Positions 23,641 through 33,329 of a stretch of 64,000 nucleotides of DNA are shown piece by piece. How positions within the stretch are numbered: the stretch's first letter is position 1; each line of letters opens with the position of its first letter. This DNA is from Pseudomonadales bacterium (GTDB lineage: Bacteria > Pseudomonadota > Gammaproteobacteria > Pseudomonadales > Azotimanducaceae). The DNA lies in the NCBI GenBank assembly GCA_019090615.1, contig JAHRVQ010000015.1, forward strand, positions 1 through 64,000, written 5' to 3'. The notes under the pieces were generated by a model, which saw only the letters and a program-made list of their open reading frames with translations, did not search any database and was not told the DNA's origin. The position numbers and the translations under genes were made by a program.

Positions 23641-24642
23641 TTAGACCTTATAAACCCTGGCCGCAGTGCCGTAGAAAAGGGTATCTTTTTCTTCTACGGT
23701 GAAGTCGGCGACGATTTTCTTTAAGCCATTAAACAGTATCGGGTAAGCAATGGACATTTTGTCCACGGGGAAGTTGCTTTCGAACATACACCGCTCTGGG
23801 CCAAAACAATCGATCATATGTAGATAATAATCTCGCTGACTAGCGAAAAATTCATCTGATGTTGGCGGGGTATCACGCTCATGCCAGCCAAAACCATTAT
23901 CTGGCATGGCCATGCCACCTAACTTGACGACGACATTTTCACAATCAGACAGGGTACGCATATCGGCCTGCCATTGTTTGAATACTTCTTTGCGTTTGTC
24001 GGCATAGGGGCCAACACCAATTGGGGTGCCAAAGTGGTCAAGAATCATTTGAGTATCAGGTACGGCTTTGGCTAGTTGATAAAAATCCTCATTCTGGTAA
24101 TGGTAATGCCAGGTATCGTAACTAAAATCCATTTTTCCCAGTCGTCGCATGCCAGCGCGAAAGCTTGCCTGTTGGTAAAGATCAGCCGGTGCGCCGCCGG
24201 GAATCATTAATTCACCTGGATGCCGGGAATGCGCGCCAGCATCTCGAATGCCGCGGAACTTGCCATCGCCTAATTCTGCATGACCCTGTAAAACTTCTTC
24301 TACTGCATCACCCAGGGTTAAGTCAGCATGGGCAACAATGGCGGCTATTTCAGAGCCTTCACCGGCCGCTGTTTGTTGCGCCAGGCTGGCGACAAATTCA
24401 GTTTCGCCTAAAGGTTTGAGATGTTCAGGGCCGTCTTTGCGATATTCAGCGCCACATTCAACAAACACAGTTTTGACTACATTGTGGCCAGAGCCGGTAT
24501 CTTGCCAAAGATCGTCTACTAAATAAGTGCCGAGGAAAGATTTACGCCAGAGATGATGATGGGGGTCCAAAATCCTTTGCTCTGGATCAATAATGTCTTC
24601 CTGCACAAGTGCTAACCATGCTTCGCTACCCGGTTTTGTCAT
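23641..24642 (-). CDS. Amidohydrolase-family metal-dependent hydrolase (first)
   Basis: A 333-aa TIM-barrel amidohydrolase (amidohydrolase_2 type). LDPHHHLW (residues 25-32) is the beta-1 metal motif; TQMILDHFGTPIG carries the beta-6 His; FESNFPVDK near residue 285 carries the C-terminal metal Asp/active-site region. Related enzymes hydrolyse lactones (for example 2-pyrone-4,6-dicarboxylate hydrolase) or decarboxylate aromatic acids. In this cluster a lactonase acting after a BVMO is attractive but unproven. Good ribosome site (AAGGAT) before the ATG. Confidence 0.88.
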   Translation of the reverse strand: MTKPGSEAWLALVQEDIIDPEQRILDPHHHLWRKSFLGTYLVDDLWQDTGSGHNVVKTVFVECGAEYRKDGPEHLKPLGETEFVASLAQQTAAGEGSEIAAIVAHADLTLGDAVEEVLQGHAELGDGKFRGIRDAGAHSRHPGELMIPGGAPADLYQQASFRAGMRRLGKMDFSYDTWHYHYQNEDFYQLAKAVPDTQMILDHFGTPIGVGPYADKRKEVFKQWQADMRTLSDCENVVVKLGGMAMPDNGFGWHERDTPPTSDEFFASQRDYYLHMIDCFGPERCMFESNFPVDKMSIAYPILFNGLKKIVADFTVEEKDTLFYGTAARVYKV

Positions 24643-24790
24643 TATCCTTACCTGCTTATTATTTGGCTGTTTATTATTTAAATTGGGTTTTACCTGGTTG
24701 AGTGTTCTCGTTGTTGCGAGTTCTCTGTGGCCAGTGGGGTCGTGAGCGCGGCGAAGGGTGCCGCCTCACGACCATTAAAAAGCGGCTCGA

Positions 24791-25936
24791 CTAGGCGTCG
24801 TCGACGCACTTGTTCAGGCGCTCATTGGCCACCAGAAAATCTTCCATAAAGTCATATACAACCTGCTTGGCAGATAATGACTGATTCATCAAGCCAACAC
24901 CCTGGCCGACCCAGTAGGTGGCAAGTTGTCTGGCGCCTTCATGGCCTGTTTCTGCTAATCGAGAAACTTCTCGAAGTGGTGGTTCACTCACCAGCGATTG
25001 TAATGGCATCGGTAGTGGATCAGGTGCATCAGCATCTTCCCAGGCATCGGTCCAGGGGGACCTTATTTGACGAGAATATTTGCCGGTTCGGCTCTTGGAG
25101 CGAACGGTTTGGCTTGAAGTAGCCGCCAGTAGTTTTTCTTTAATCACTTCAGAAGTTTCTGCTTCCTGGGTGGTTAACCATACAGAGGCAGTCCAGACGC
25201 CATCAGCGCCCATTGCCATGGATGCTGCCATCTGTCTGCCAGTGACAATACCGCCGGCACCGAGGACACAAACATCTTTATAGTCTTTAACGGCTTCATA
25301 GACTTCAGGTACGAGTACCATAGTTGAAACTTCGCCGCAGTGTCCGCCTGCTTCTGTACCCGCTGCTACCAGGATATCAACGCCTGCTTCTGCCTGTTTA
25401 ATAGCATGTTGCTTAGAGCCAACCAGCGCCGCTACAGGGACATTATGTTTTTTGCCAAGTTCTAACATGTAGCGGGGCGGAACCCCCAGCGCATTGGCAA
25501 TTAGACCGATGGGATGTGCAAAGGCGATATCAAGGATATTGGATGCACCGCCTTCACCAAGAAAGCCCGCGCCCTTGCCGCCCTGACCGAGGGGCCGGTC
25601 GTATATTTCTGCGGTATTAATCTTGTGCTGGGCCAAAATGTTGGCAGTGAAATCTTTTAGGTGATCAGGTACCAGTGCTTTGATATCTGCAGGACTGGCA
25701 GAGCCGTCTTTATTGGCCATGCTGGTCGGTACGATAAGGTCTACACCATAAGGCTTGCCGTCAATATGGTCGTCAATCCATTGTAGCTCTACTTCAAGTT
25801 GTTCAGCAGAAAAACTGGCTGCGCCCAGTACGCCCATACCACCTGCTTTTGATACTTCACAGACCACATCGCGGCAATGGGTGAAGGCGATTAATGGAAA
25901 TTCGATTCCAAGGAGATCACAAATTGGGGATTTCAT
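24791..25936 (-). CDS. Nitronate monooxygenase-like flavoprotein (first)
   Basis: A 381-aa FMN TIM-barrel protein of the nitronate monooxygenase/2-nitropropane dioxygenase family: an IEFPLIAFTHCRDVVCEVSKAGGMGVLGA opening, VGSKQHAIKQAEAGVDILVAAGTEAGGHCGEVSTM with the phosphate-binding and catalytic His region, and LGAGGIVTGRQMAASMAMGADGVWTAS. Annotated relatives include enoyl reductase-like and alkane-oxidising accessory proteins, so the name may not describe its reaction. The first motif has THCR in place of the more usual QAGM. Same strand as the amidohydrolase downstream. Confidence 0.88.
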   Translation of the reverse strand: MKSPICDLLGIEFPLIAFTHCRDVVCEVSKAGGMGVLGAASFSAEQLEVELQWIDDHIDGKPYGVDLIVPTSMANKDGSASPADIKALVPDHLKDFTANILAQHKINTAEIYDRPLGQGGKGAGFLGEGGASNILDIAFAHPIGLIANALGVPPRYMLELGKKHNVPVAALVGSKQHAIKQAEAGVDILVAAGTEAGGHCGEVSTMVLVPEVYEAVKDYKDVCVLGAGGIVTGRQMAASMAMGADGVWTASVWLTTQEAETSEVIKEKLLAATSSQTVRSKSRTGKYSRQIRSPWTDAWEDADAPDPLPMPLQSLVSEPPLREVSRLAETGHEGARQLATYWVGQGVGLMNQSLSAKQVVYDFMEDFLVANERLNKCVDDA

Positions 25937-26177
25937 ACTTTATACCTTTTACTGGCTCTACATAATGTTGAGCGGGATTGTCGCATTTTACGGCGGCGGA
26001 TTCGAGACCCGGTTGTTGCTGGTGTTTGATTATCGCCGCATGCTATAAGCGGATGGTTTTTAACAACGGGTTATATGGTTTTTAGTAGCGAGAGTGACTG
26101 CTATGATGGGTCGGACTAATTATTCAAACACAATTTTTTACTATTATTGTTAATAACAAAAGAGGTTAAACGACGCG

Positions 26178-27248
26178 ATGGAAGTTGGATTACAAATGAT
26201 TTTTGCCTCATACGGCTGGAATGATGTCGATGATGGTCAGGTATATAAAGAAGAAGTGGAGATGGCAATAGCTGCCGAAGAAATGGGCTTTGGGACTGTC
26301 TGGCCTGTTGAGCATCACTTTTTTGATTATTCTCATTGCCCAGATAATTTGTTGTTCCTGTCACATATTGCAGCAGCAACTAAGTCAATTAAGTTGGGTA
26401 CCGCAGCGATTATCCTGCCCTGGAATGATCCGGTGCGAGTAGCGGAGAAGGTTTCTATGTTAGACCATTTATCCGGCGGTCGGATGCAGTTGGGCTTTGG
26501 TCGAGGACTATCGCAACGAGAATTTGCGCCCTTTAATGGCATTGAAATGGAAGAAAGCCGCGAACGTTTTGATGAATCATCAGCAATGATTGTTGATGCG
26601 CTGGAAACTGGGTTTATTCAGGGTGATGGCAAGTTTTATGCAACGCCTAAAACTGAAATCAGACCGCGGCCAAATAAGACGTTTAAAAATAGGATTTATG
26701 CGGTGGCTAATTCTGATGATTCGGTTGATTCCTGTGCCAATATCGGTGGCCGGATGATTATGTTTGCAGAAACTGACTGGCGTAATCGCCTGCCCAGTAT
26801 CGAGCGGCATAAAGCGCAATTTAAGGCGGCCCACGGCACCGAGGCACCACCCGTGATGATTGCTGATTTTACTTATTGTAATGAAGATGCGGATCTGGCC
26901 AAAGAGCGGGCAGAAAATTATCTGGCGGGTTATCTGGCGAGTATTTTAGATCATTATGACCTGATGGGTGAGCACCTGGCTGAAACCAAGGGTTATGAGC
27001 GTTATGGCGCTCAGGCCGGGGTACTGCGGGAGATTGGCTTTGAGAAATATGTTGAAGGTTTTCAGGCTTCTAACGCCTATGGTACGCCGAATCAGATCCT
27101 CGAACGATTAAGAGAACGTTATGATGTGGTGGGTGCTTTTGATATGGCCACCTGTTTCCGCTTCGGCGGCATTCCCTATGATCAGTGCAAAGCCAGTATG
27201 AAATTATTTGCTGAGAAAATATTGCCTGAGGTTAAAAGCTGGACTTGA
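26178..27248 (+). CDS. LLM-class flavin-dependent oxidoreductase
   Basis: A 356-aa luciferase-like (F420/FMN) monooxygenase fold: VEMAIAAEEMGFGTVWPVEHHFFDY at the N-terminus, SIKLGTAAIILPWNDPVRVAEKVSMLDHLSGGRMQLGFGRG (family signature) and the characteristic SANxSxxS-like strand here reading AVANSDDSVDSC. Related enzymes oxidise alkanals, sulfonates or limonene-type ketones with reduced flavin. It is divergent from the nitronate monooxygenase-like gene at 24791 and ends at a strong terminator. A BVMO-type II or alkane role is possible but not shown. Confidence 0.9.
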   Translation: MEVGLQMIFASYGWNDVDDGQVYKEEVEMAIAAEEMGFGTVWPVEHHFFDYSHCPDNLLFLSHIAAATKSIKLGTAAIILPWNDPVRVAEKVSMLDHLSGGRMQLGFGRGLSQREFAPFNGIEMEESRERFDESSAMIVDALETGFIQGDGKFYATPKTEIRPRPNKTFKNRIYAVANSDDSVDSCANIGGRMIMFAETDWRNRLPSIERHKAQFKAAHGTEAPPVMIADFTYCNEDADLAKERAENYLAGYLASILDHYDLMGEHLAETKGYERYGAQAGVLREIGFEKYVEGFQASNAYGTPNQILERLRERYDVVGAFDMATCFRFGGIPYDQCKASMKLFAEKILPEVKSWT

Positions 27249-27375
27249 TGGTTTGGTGAGTCGCTGGTTGCTTAATACCATTGTTTAATGCAGTTGTTCA
27301 ATATCGTTTTAGTTTTATGTGGTATTAATGACTGTCTGATCGACCAGCTCGTCACAATCAGACAAAAACTTACAG

Positions 27376-27415
27376 CCCGGAGAATATCAAAATTATTGTT
27401 ATTCTCCGGGTTTTT
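27376..27415. terminator. Strong intrinsic terminator
   Basis: CCCGGAGAATA, 13-nt loop, TATTCTCCGGG followed by TTTTTG. The stem is a perfect 11 bp. It lies between the convergent LLM gene and the second nitronate monooxygenase-like gene. Confidence 0.92.
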
Positions 27416-27487
27416 GCGTTTGTCCAAGCGGTTATGTCGAGCGGCGATATTGCAGCTGTTAGTCTTTTAATCTAGCCAATCTAGCGG

Positions 27488-28510
27488 TTAGCCCTGTGCC
27501 GCCATGGTGGTCAGATTGCCTATAATACCGTGCGCCTCGGCAACAATATCCTGTACCAGTTGACCGGCTGGCTTTACCTGATGAATTAAGCCAGAAGTTT
27601 GACCGGCAGGACATGAACCGTTGGCCATGTCGCCATTTTCGCGGCCAGCAATTGAAGCGGGCTCGCCTACGGCTTTAAGCTGGCGTGGGAAAGGCAGGAT
27701 TTCTTCAGGGTTGGTATCCCAATAGTGAGTAAAATCATTCTCGATAAGTCGGCAGGTCTTGCCGCTATGGCCACGACTAACAGTGGTACCCGTAATGTCG
27801 ATATCAACGATTTTTTGTTTGTAGTTGGCATGTGCGTAGGATTCATCGGTGGTGATAAACCGCGTTCCCATCCAGATACCCTGAGCACCCATGGCGAGCG
27901 CCATCACCAGTCCTCGGCCATCTGCAAAACCACCCGCTGCGACCAAAGGTAGATCAGTAGCATCAACAATGGAGGGTATTAGTACCGCGGTGCCAATTTT
28001 ACCTACATGTCCGCCGCCTTCCTGGCCTGATGCGATTAACCCATCTACGCCACCTTCGGCGGCTTTGGCAGCATGTCTGGCAGCGCCAATGACGGACATG
28101 ACGAAGATACCTTTGGCGTGGGCTTTATCGACAATCTCTCTGGACGGGCTGCCAAGCCCGGAAACAATAACCGGTACCTCAGCATCGATTGCCACCTGCG
28201 CCATACGTTCAATATGGGCGTCGTGTTTATTGTCCTGTTGGCTGGGTCGGCCAAACAGAATATTTACTCCAAAAGGCCGATCGGTGATGGCACGTAACTT
28301 CGCAATTTCTTCCACCAGTACGTCCGGTGTCATATAACCGGAGCCAATACAGCCCAGCCCGCCTGCGGCAGAAACGGCGGCTGCCAATTCGTATCGAGCA
28401 ACGTATCCCATGCCGGCCTGAAATATGGGGTAGTCGATGCCCAGTTTTTCACACAATGGGGTGCGTAGAGCACTCATTTTTGAACCTGATTGTTCCGCTG
28501 TTGCTACCAC
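27488..28510 (-). CDS. Nitronate monooxygenase-like flavoprotein (second)
   Basis: A 340-aa FMN TIM-barrel protein: LGIDYPIFQAGMGYVARYELAAAVSAAGGLGCIGSG (canonical QAGM motif), VSGLGSPSREIV, GLIASGQEGGGHVGKIGT with the catalytic His, and LVAAGGFADGRGLVMALAMGAQGIWMGTRF. The GTG start at 28510 is backed by AGGAG 8-9 nt upstream; an internal ATG at codon 12 lacks this. Distinct from the first copy (only moderate similarity). Separated from the downstream LLM gene by a terminator and followed upstream by a hydratase gene. Confidence 0.9.
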   Translation of the reverse strand: MVATAEQSGSKMSALRTPLCEKLGIDYPIFQAGMGYVARYELAAAVSAAGGLGCIGSGYMTPDVLVEEIAKLRAITDRPFGVNILFGRPSQQDNKHDAHIERMAQVAIDAEVPVIVSGLGSPSREIVDKAHAKGIFVMSVIGAARHAAKAAEGGVDGLIASGQEGGGHVGKIGTAVLIPSIVDATDLPLVAAGGFADGRGLVMALAMGAQGIWMGTRFITTDESYAHANYKQKIVDIDITGTTVSRGHSGKTCRLIENDFTHYWDTNPEEILPFPRQLKAVGEPASIAGRENGDMANGSCPAGQTSGLIHQVKPAGQLVQDIVAEAHGIIGNLTTMAAQG

Positions 28511-28574
28511 TGGATTCTCCTTTTGTTCGGTAAATGGTTGGTCTTAAATGACTTGTTGTAACGTGATTTTTTAT

Positions 28575-28612
28575 AACGCGACTAATCTATAACGAGATTA
28601 GTTTCTGACGAG
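28575..28612. repeat. Short direct repeats of ACGAGATTAG
   Basis: GACTAATCTATAACGAGATTAG is followed by TTTCTGACGAGATTAG; ACGAGATTAG repeats at 17-bp spacing, and CTAATC/GATTAG also forms a small hairpin downstream of the hydratase stop. Confidence 0.55.
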
Positions 28613-28613
28613 A

Positions 28614-29414
28614 TTAGCGGAATTTTGAAAAATCCGGTGCGCGTCGCTCACCAAAAGCCTGCATGGCTTCTTTTGATTCGGGGGTGCGCAGCTGAGCTGC
28701 AAAGACGGCTGATTCTGCATCCATCACCGCTTTTAGATCAGGCCCAAACTGGCGCATAAGTGCTTTAGTCGCGCGGATTGCGCTGGGTGCCTTGCTGGCA
28801 AGGGTTGCCGCACGTTGCATGACTTCTGGCATCAGTTGGTCAGCGGCAAATGCCTGATTGACAAAACCGCCTTCGATAGCAGTTTGGACATCAAATTGAT
28901 CGCCAAATAGAAATAGTTCGGTGGCCTTTTGTTTGCCCAGGCTTAAGGGCGCTAATAAGGATGAGCCAGCTTCCGGTACTACACCAAGATTGATAAAAGG
29001 CATAGCAAAGCGGGCATTGACTGCAGCATAAACCAGATCAAAGTGGAATAACATGGTTGTACCAATGCCGATAGCGAGGCCATTGACAGCGGCGATTACG
29101 GGTTTTTCTGCGTCATCCAGTGCCGCTAATAGTTCGGGTACCGGGCCTTTTGAACTGTTTGTAGTTTTAGCGTCGGTTTGATCCAGGGGTTTTTCTGACT
29201 GGTTGACGAAGTCGCCGATATCGTTCCCCGAAGTAAAACTGTCTGCTGCACCGGTGACTACCACTGCGCGTATCTGCGGATCAGTTTGGGCTGAGCTGAT
29301 GGCTTCTGCCAGGCCATAGTACATAGAAGTAGTGAGGGCGTTTTTTTTCTCAGGGCGATTAATGCGAACCAGTTGAACCCCGTCCTGGTATTCTACCTCG
29401 ATATGTTTATTCAT
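28614..29414 (-). CDS. Enoyl-CoA hydratase-family protein
   Basis: A 266-aa crotonase-fold protein. SFTSGNDIGDF and NGLAIGIGTTMLFHFDLVYA form the oxyanion hole; LGVVPEAGSSLLAPLSLG retains the Glu of the PEA/EG motif, so isomerase or hydratase activity is possible. The C-terminal RTPESKEAMQAFGERRAPDF is typical. GGAGGG stands about 10 nt before the ATG. It resembles the PaaG/CaiD and delta3-delta2-enoyl-CoA isomerase group by eye. Confidence 0.9.
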   Translation of the reverse strand: MNKHIEVEYQDGVQLVRINRPEKKNALTTSMYYGLAEAISSAQTDPQIRAVVVTGAADSFTSGNDIGDFVNQSEKPLDQTDAKTTNSSKGPVPELLAALDDAEKPVIAAVNGLAIGIGTTMLFHFDLVYAAVNARFAMPFINLGVVPEAGSSLLAPLSLGKQKATELFLFGDQFDVQTAIEGGFVNQAFAADQLMPEVMQRAATLASKAPSAIRATKALMRQFGPDLKAVMDAESAVFAAQLRTPESKEAMQAFGERRAPDFSKFR

Positions 29415-29757
29415 AAAAAGAAACCCTCCGTTGGGATCATTTTGCAGGTTGATTGCGATATACCTTTAAGTTGGCCAGGTGCCGAGGCCCGTTTGAATTC
29501 AGCCATTCTCTGCTGAAAAGCTTCCATTGCCCAAAGATCTAATCTCAGTATTCAATGTTCAGAACTTAAGGCCCAGATCATGGCAGATTAGGCAGTTCGG
29601 CGCTAGCCGGTAAAAGGTTAGAAGTTTAACCCGATAAGGGCGGCTCAGGTTGAGTTTCCGATGGGCAAAAAAATGCCCGCGAGTTAACCGCAGGCATTTT
29701 TAATTTTCACCAGTTTAACCCGTTTTATTAATCGGGTACTCGGATGGGGCCAGGGGC
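29415..29757. other. Intergenic region between hydratase and second amidohydrolase
   Basis: 343 bp. Apart from the terminator at 29667-29701 I see no gene or RNA; the rest is low-similarity sequence with no clear promoter. Confidence 0.5.
29667..29701 (-). terminator. Intrinsic terminator of the second amidohydrolase gene
   Basis: On the minus strand AAAAATGCCTGC, 9-nt loop, GCGGGCATTTTTTT. The 12-bp stem has one mismatch and is followed by a run of seven T. It stands 57 nt past the stop codon at 29758. Confidence 0.88.
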
Positions 29758-30918
29758 TTAGGCGGCTTTAACTGGATGCATTTCCCAGGAGGCATCTGCT
29801 ACAGGCAGATTAAATAGTTCGGCGCTATTATTGCGTAAAATATCCTGCCGTTGTTGGTCTGACAGATCGCCGCTATGTTTGCGCAGCAGATTGGGAGATT
29901 CAGGCCAGGTTGAGTCAGTATGGGGGTAATCACTGGCCCAGATTAAACGTTTATGGTTCATTAGATGGGCTGTCTGGAAGGCCACCCAGTCATCCTGAAA
30001 AGTCATAGAAACATTTTCTCTTAGATATTCGCTGGGTAATTTTGATAATCCCTCAAGGATGCCGTCATCTCTATTGAATTTTACCGCATGATCCATTCGA
30101 TACATATAATGGGGCATCCAGCCTGCGTCGCCCTCTGCGCAAACCAGCTTAAGTTTAGGATTACGTTCGAACACGCCCTGTAAGGTCATCATGCCAACAA
30201 TATCCTGCACAGCACGGATAATGTTTAGAAAACCGCCCAGTGAATGGCCCCGTGGTGGCTTAAAAATATCATCAAAACTACCTGATTGGGCGGTTAGAAT
30301 ATGAAAGCAGATCGGCAGGTCCAGATCAACGGCACATTGCCATAGGGCGTCATAGTCCTTGTCGTCATAATCACCCTGCACTGGATTGCCCGGCATCATC
30401 ATGCCAACCATGCCCATATCTTTTGCTCGGCGAAAGTCTTCGATAGCGCTATCAATAGACATGACAGCGGTTTGAGCCAGGCCAAACAGTCGGTCAGGGT
30501 TACCCCCGCAAAATTCCTGCAACCAGCGATTATAGGCTTGCATGCAGGCATTTTTGTAGTCCGCATCGGGGTGTGTGCATAGGATCATGCCGACGGAGGC
30601 GTATATAATTTCTGCCGCGATACCGTCGCGATCCATGTCTGCGCCGCGTGCTACAGGATCCCAGGCGCCGGGATAAATACCATCAAATTTGGTGACCTTG
30701 GCAAATTTGGCACGTTCTGAGGGGATCATACCTGCACCAGCCAAAAATCCCATTGGCACAACTCTTTTGGTGTCTTTGATGACAAATATATCCTGACCGT
30801 TTGCGCCTTGTTCAACCCTGGGTGCGATATCACGAAATTTGGGGTCGATAAAGTCGATATAACAATTTGGTGGTTCGACAATATGTGAATCTGCCGAAAT
30901 CATGCCGGGTCCTATCAT
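29758..30918 (-). CDS. Amidohydrolase-family protein (second)
   Basis: A 386-aa TIM-barrel amidohydrolase_2 protein. ISADSHIVEPP gives the beta-1 D-x-H variant typical of decarboxylase/hydratase-like members (ACMSD group); ICFHILTAQSG holds the beta-5 His; LIWASDYPHTDSTWP carries the metal Asp. AGGAG lies 8 nt before the ATG. Proteins of this subgroup are common in terpenoid and steroid catabolic clusters and in aromatic decarboxylation. The gene is monocistronic with its own terminator. Confidence 0.9.
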   Translation of the reverse strand: MIGPGMISADSHIVEPPNCYIDFIDPKFRDIAPRVEQGANGQDIFVIKDTKRVVPMGFLAGAGMIPSERAKFAKVTKFDGIYPGAWDPVARGADMDRDGIAAEIIYASVGMILCTHPDADYKNACMQAYNRWLQEFCGGNPDRLFGLAQTAVMSIDSAIEDFRRAKDMGMVGMMMPGNPVQGDYDDKDYDALWQCAVDLDLPICFHILTAQSGSFDDIFKPPRGHSLGGFLNIIRAVQDIVGMMTLQGVFERNPKLKLVCAEGDAGWMPHYMYRMDHAVKFNRDDGILEGLSKLPSEYLRENVSMTFQDDWVAFQTAHLMNHKRLIWASDYPHTDSTWPESPNLLRKHSGDLSDQQRQDILRNNSAELFNLPVADASWEMHPVKAA

Positions 30919-31180
30919 TATGAATCTCCTGATTGCGTTTTAGAATGGAAGTTAAATCAAAGTTAAGACGAAAGTTCGATAGCAAAAATATTGTTGTCTC
31001 TATATGCTATTAAGAAGCCACGATTGTCGTGAAAAAGCAAGCGATAATTTTCGTGTTATGTGGCTTTCAATGGGTGATATTCCGTTGCGTGTCACTAAAA
31101 ATGCGGCTGAGTAGCGATGGTTATGGTGTGGGTAATTTCCCCCAGCCCTGTCCTTTTATGGCGGCGAAACCTACATGACA

Positions 31181-32230
31181 TCAAAACCTGAGTAGATAAG
31201 TTAGCTGCATTATTCTGCGTTGATAGCTGACGTCATGACGACTGTCTGAGTCAATCCATAAGGTGGAAAAATCTAAGGCAGTTTGTTGGCTGAGTGAGAC
31301 ATTGATGCCCAGTCTGATTGAATGGCTGCGGGCTTTAAGGCGATAGGCGGTCCAGTTGCCGCAAAATGTGCTGTTAAAGGCCTGGTCGGGTTCAAAAATT
31401 TCAGCTGCTATTATCACTTTGTTAATATTGTTTGTTCGTTGTCCGTTACATAAATTAGCCTGGGTGGTGGACCATATTTTTCCTTTTCGATAGCCGTATG
31501 CAGCGTAATAAATAACCTTCGACATTGGTGAGTAATCAATATTAACCAATGCGTTAATATGCCTTAAATCAAAAACCTTGCTGTGCGCCGATTGATGCTG
31601 ATAGCCAATACCCGTGACTAACGTTAAGCTGTCAGATAGGCGTTTGGTCAATAATAGCCGGGTCTTTAGCTGTCCATTGTTTCTTTGTTTAGCGCCGAAT
31701 TTATTGTACTGATATGAAGTTGTAAAACGGTAGAAGGGGGCCAGATAACCTAAATTTCGCTGCCAGCGGAAATCAAAACTTAAGCCAAGGCTATATTGTT
31801 CTAAATCATCTACTGCGCTAAATCGCTGGTACTGGGTAAAGCCTGCCAGGCTGACCGCCTGATTGCCCTTTAGCGGTATGTCGGCGGTTAGTTGGTAGTT
31901 CAGTTGATTGAATTTTTCAGCGATGATTTTCGAGTTTTTGGCGGATTGGCCGACGTTATCATCGTCGCCAACACTCAGTTTTAAATCGTTGAGCCAGGTA
32001 ATGTTAAATGCCTTATTGATGCCCTGGGCGGTTGCGTTGACTGGGGGGCTGCTGGCGTATAGGGACATAAAGAGTAGCGCCAGACAGGCACCAGAATGGC
32101 AGCTCAGTCGGCGTCGTTTAAGCCTGGTTTTTATGCGGTTTTTTATACTGTTTTTTATACAATAAGGCGCTGAAGATGTAATGGCTTCAGGCTGATTGGT
32201 TGAGCTGAGATAGACAGGTGGTTGGTTCAT
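31181..32230 (-). CDS. Outer-membrane beta-barrel protein
   Basis: A 349-aa protein with an unusually long basic N-terminus before a signal-type hydrophobic stretch (LALLFMSLYASSPPVNATAQG, about residues 49-70). The rest is alternating-residue amphipathic strands with aromatic girdles and ends in RRIMQLTYLLRF, with the terminal Phe required for BAM insertion. The true start may be a later codon. Family not identified; the strand pattern recalls porin-like or surface-lipoprotein-assembly-modifier barrels. It is divergent from a FecR-domain gene, and the two may be one envelope unit. Confidence 0.75.
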   Translation of the reverse strand: MNQPPVYLSSTNQPEAITSSAPYCIKNSIKNRIKTRLKRRRLSCHSGACLALLFMSLYASSPPVNATAQGINKAFNITWLNDLKLSVGDDDNVGQSAKNSKIIAEKFNQLNYQLTADIPLKGNQAVSLAGFTQYQRFSAVDDLEQYSLGLSFDFRWQRNLGYLAPFYRFTTSYQYNKFGAKQRNNGQLKTRLLLTKRLSDSLTLVTGIGYQHQSAHSKVFDLRHINALVNIDYSPMSKVIYYAAYGYRKGKIWSTTQANLCNGQRTNNINKVIIAAEIFEPDQAFNSTFCGNWTAYRLKARSHSIRLGINVSLSQQTALDFSTLWIDSDSRHDVSYQRRIMQLTYLLRF

Positions 32231-32457
32231 TATTTATTACAGTACTATTTCAAAATATGTTTTTAGTGTAAATGTGTAGCGTTCTTAGGGTTGCGTTTGA
32301 TTGATCGCGAATGATAATCAACTGACGGTGTCTATTTTAGATAATGTTATATTAGCTGCATAAAATACCAGACGTCTTAAATTGGCAAGCGTGAAATCAG
32401 GATTTTTGATAAGTTCGCCCGAGTTAAACATTTTTGCTTTCAGAGTAGGAGTATAAA

Positions 32458-33222
32458 TTGCAACAACCCGCTGACGAAGACCGAAGAGCTTTTTTAATCC
32501 GGTTCTTTAACACAGGTGCCTGGGCGTCAGCGGCAACGGCTGGGTTACTTGGGCCGATAGTTGAAGTGATGGCGGCTATTCCAAAGGCGTTGAAAAATGG
32601 CAGGTCAATATATTCATATAAGGGGGATGTCTGGGTTGATGGAGATAAACTTAGCCCCAAAAATATGCAGACTATGATCATTAGCAGTAGGTCGAAGGTG
32701 GTTACTGGTTATGCTAGTCGGGTGATCTTTGCGGCGCACAAAGATGCGCATTTTTTACGCGCAGAATCAACGCTTCAGCTGGGTCAGAAGGGTTCATCGG
32801 CTCGGCCAATCCATTTGCAGAGCCGTTCAATCCATTTGCAAAAGGGCAGATTACTGTCAGTTTTTGCTCGACGAACTAGAGCTGATCAATTTCAATTGAC
32901 GACTCCAACAGCAGTTATTGGTATCCGAGGGACCGGTTTATATGCAGAGGTTGAACCCAGTCGTAGCTATCTATGTACCTGCTATGGAGAAGTGGATATC
33001 GTCGCAGCGGCGGACCCGTCAACTCGTGAGACTATTATAACGAAGCACCATGAAAATCCGCGTTATGTTTATGCGAATAACACAGAGGGTAGTTTGATTC
33101 GTCCAGCGCCCTTTAAAAACCATACTGATGAGGAGCTACAGCTCATTGAAGCGATTGTTGGTAGAACCACCCCTTTTTCATGGGTCAAAGAAACCTATAC
33201 CAGGCCCAGGCAAGATTATTGA
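32458..33222 (+). CDS. FecR-domain protein with Tat-type signal
   Basis: A 254-aa protein with a TTG start preceded by GTAGGAG at about 8 nt. Near the N-terminus DRRAFLIRFF followed by a hydrophobic AWASAATAGLL is a twin-arginine signal. Mature part: a FecR/FEZ-type domain with SIYSYKGDVWVDGDKLS, SSRSKVVTGYASRVIF and the core GRLLSVFARRTRADQFQLTTPTAVIGIRGTGLYAEV (residues 136-170), where TPTAVIGIRGT is the domain signature. Two adjacent cysteines (YLCTCYGE) are notable. It is not a TonB-linked FecR of the usual length. Divergent from the beta-barrel gene. Confidence 0.82.
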   Translation: MQQPADEDRRAFLIRFFNTGAWASAATAGLLGPIVEVMAAIPKALKNGRSIYSYKGDVWVDGDKLSPKNMQTMIISSRSKVVTGYASRVIFAAHKDAHFLRAESTLQLGQKGSSARPIHLQSRSIHLQKGRLLSVFARRTRADQFQLTTPTAVIGIRGTGLYAEVEPSRSYLCTCYGEVDIVAAADPSTRETIITKHHENPRYVYANNTEGSLIRPAPFKNHTDEELQLIEAIVGRTTPFSWVKETYTRPRQDY

Positions 33223-33270
33223 TTTTAGCAGCCGCAGTTGTATAACGAGACAAGCCATGGTGTTTATTAA

Positions 33271-33329
33271 GAGCCGCCAGGGCTGTCTATATAGAGCCGC
33301 CACGGCTGTCTAATAGAGCCGCCACGGCG
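33271..33329. repeat. 22-23 bp tandem repeat, 2.6 copies
   Basis: GAGCCGCCAGGGCTGTCTATA, GAGCCGCCACGGCTGTCTAA and GAGCCGCCACGGCG follow each other; CCGCCAGGGC/GCCACGGC also gives a weak hairpin per unit. In the gap upstream of the SDR gene. Confidence 0.8.

Noticed and set aside
32300-32325. Full Fur box
   Set aside because: Only the central AATGATAATCA fits; the outer positions do not, so it is noted as partial and not listed as a regulatory feature.
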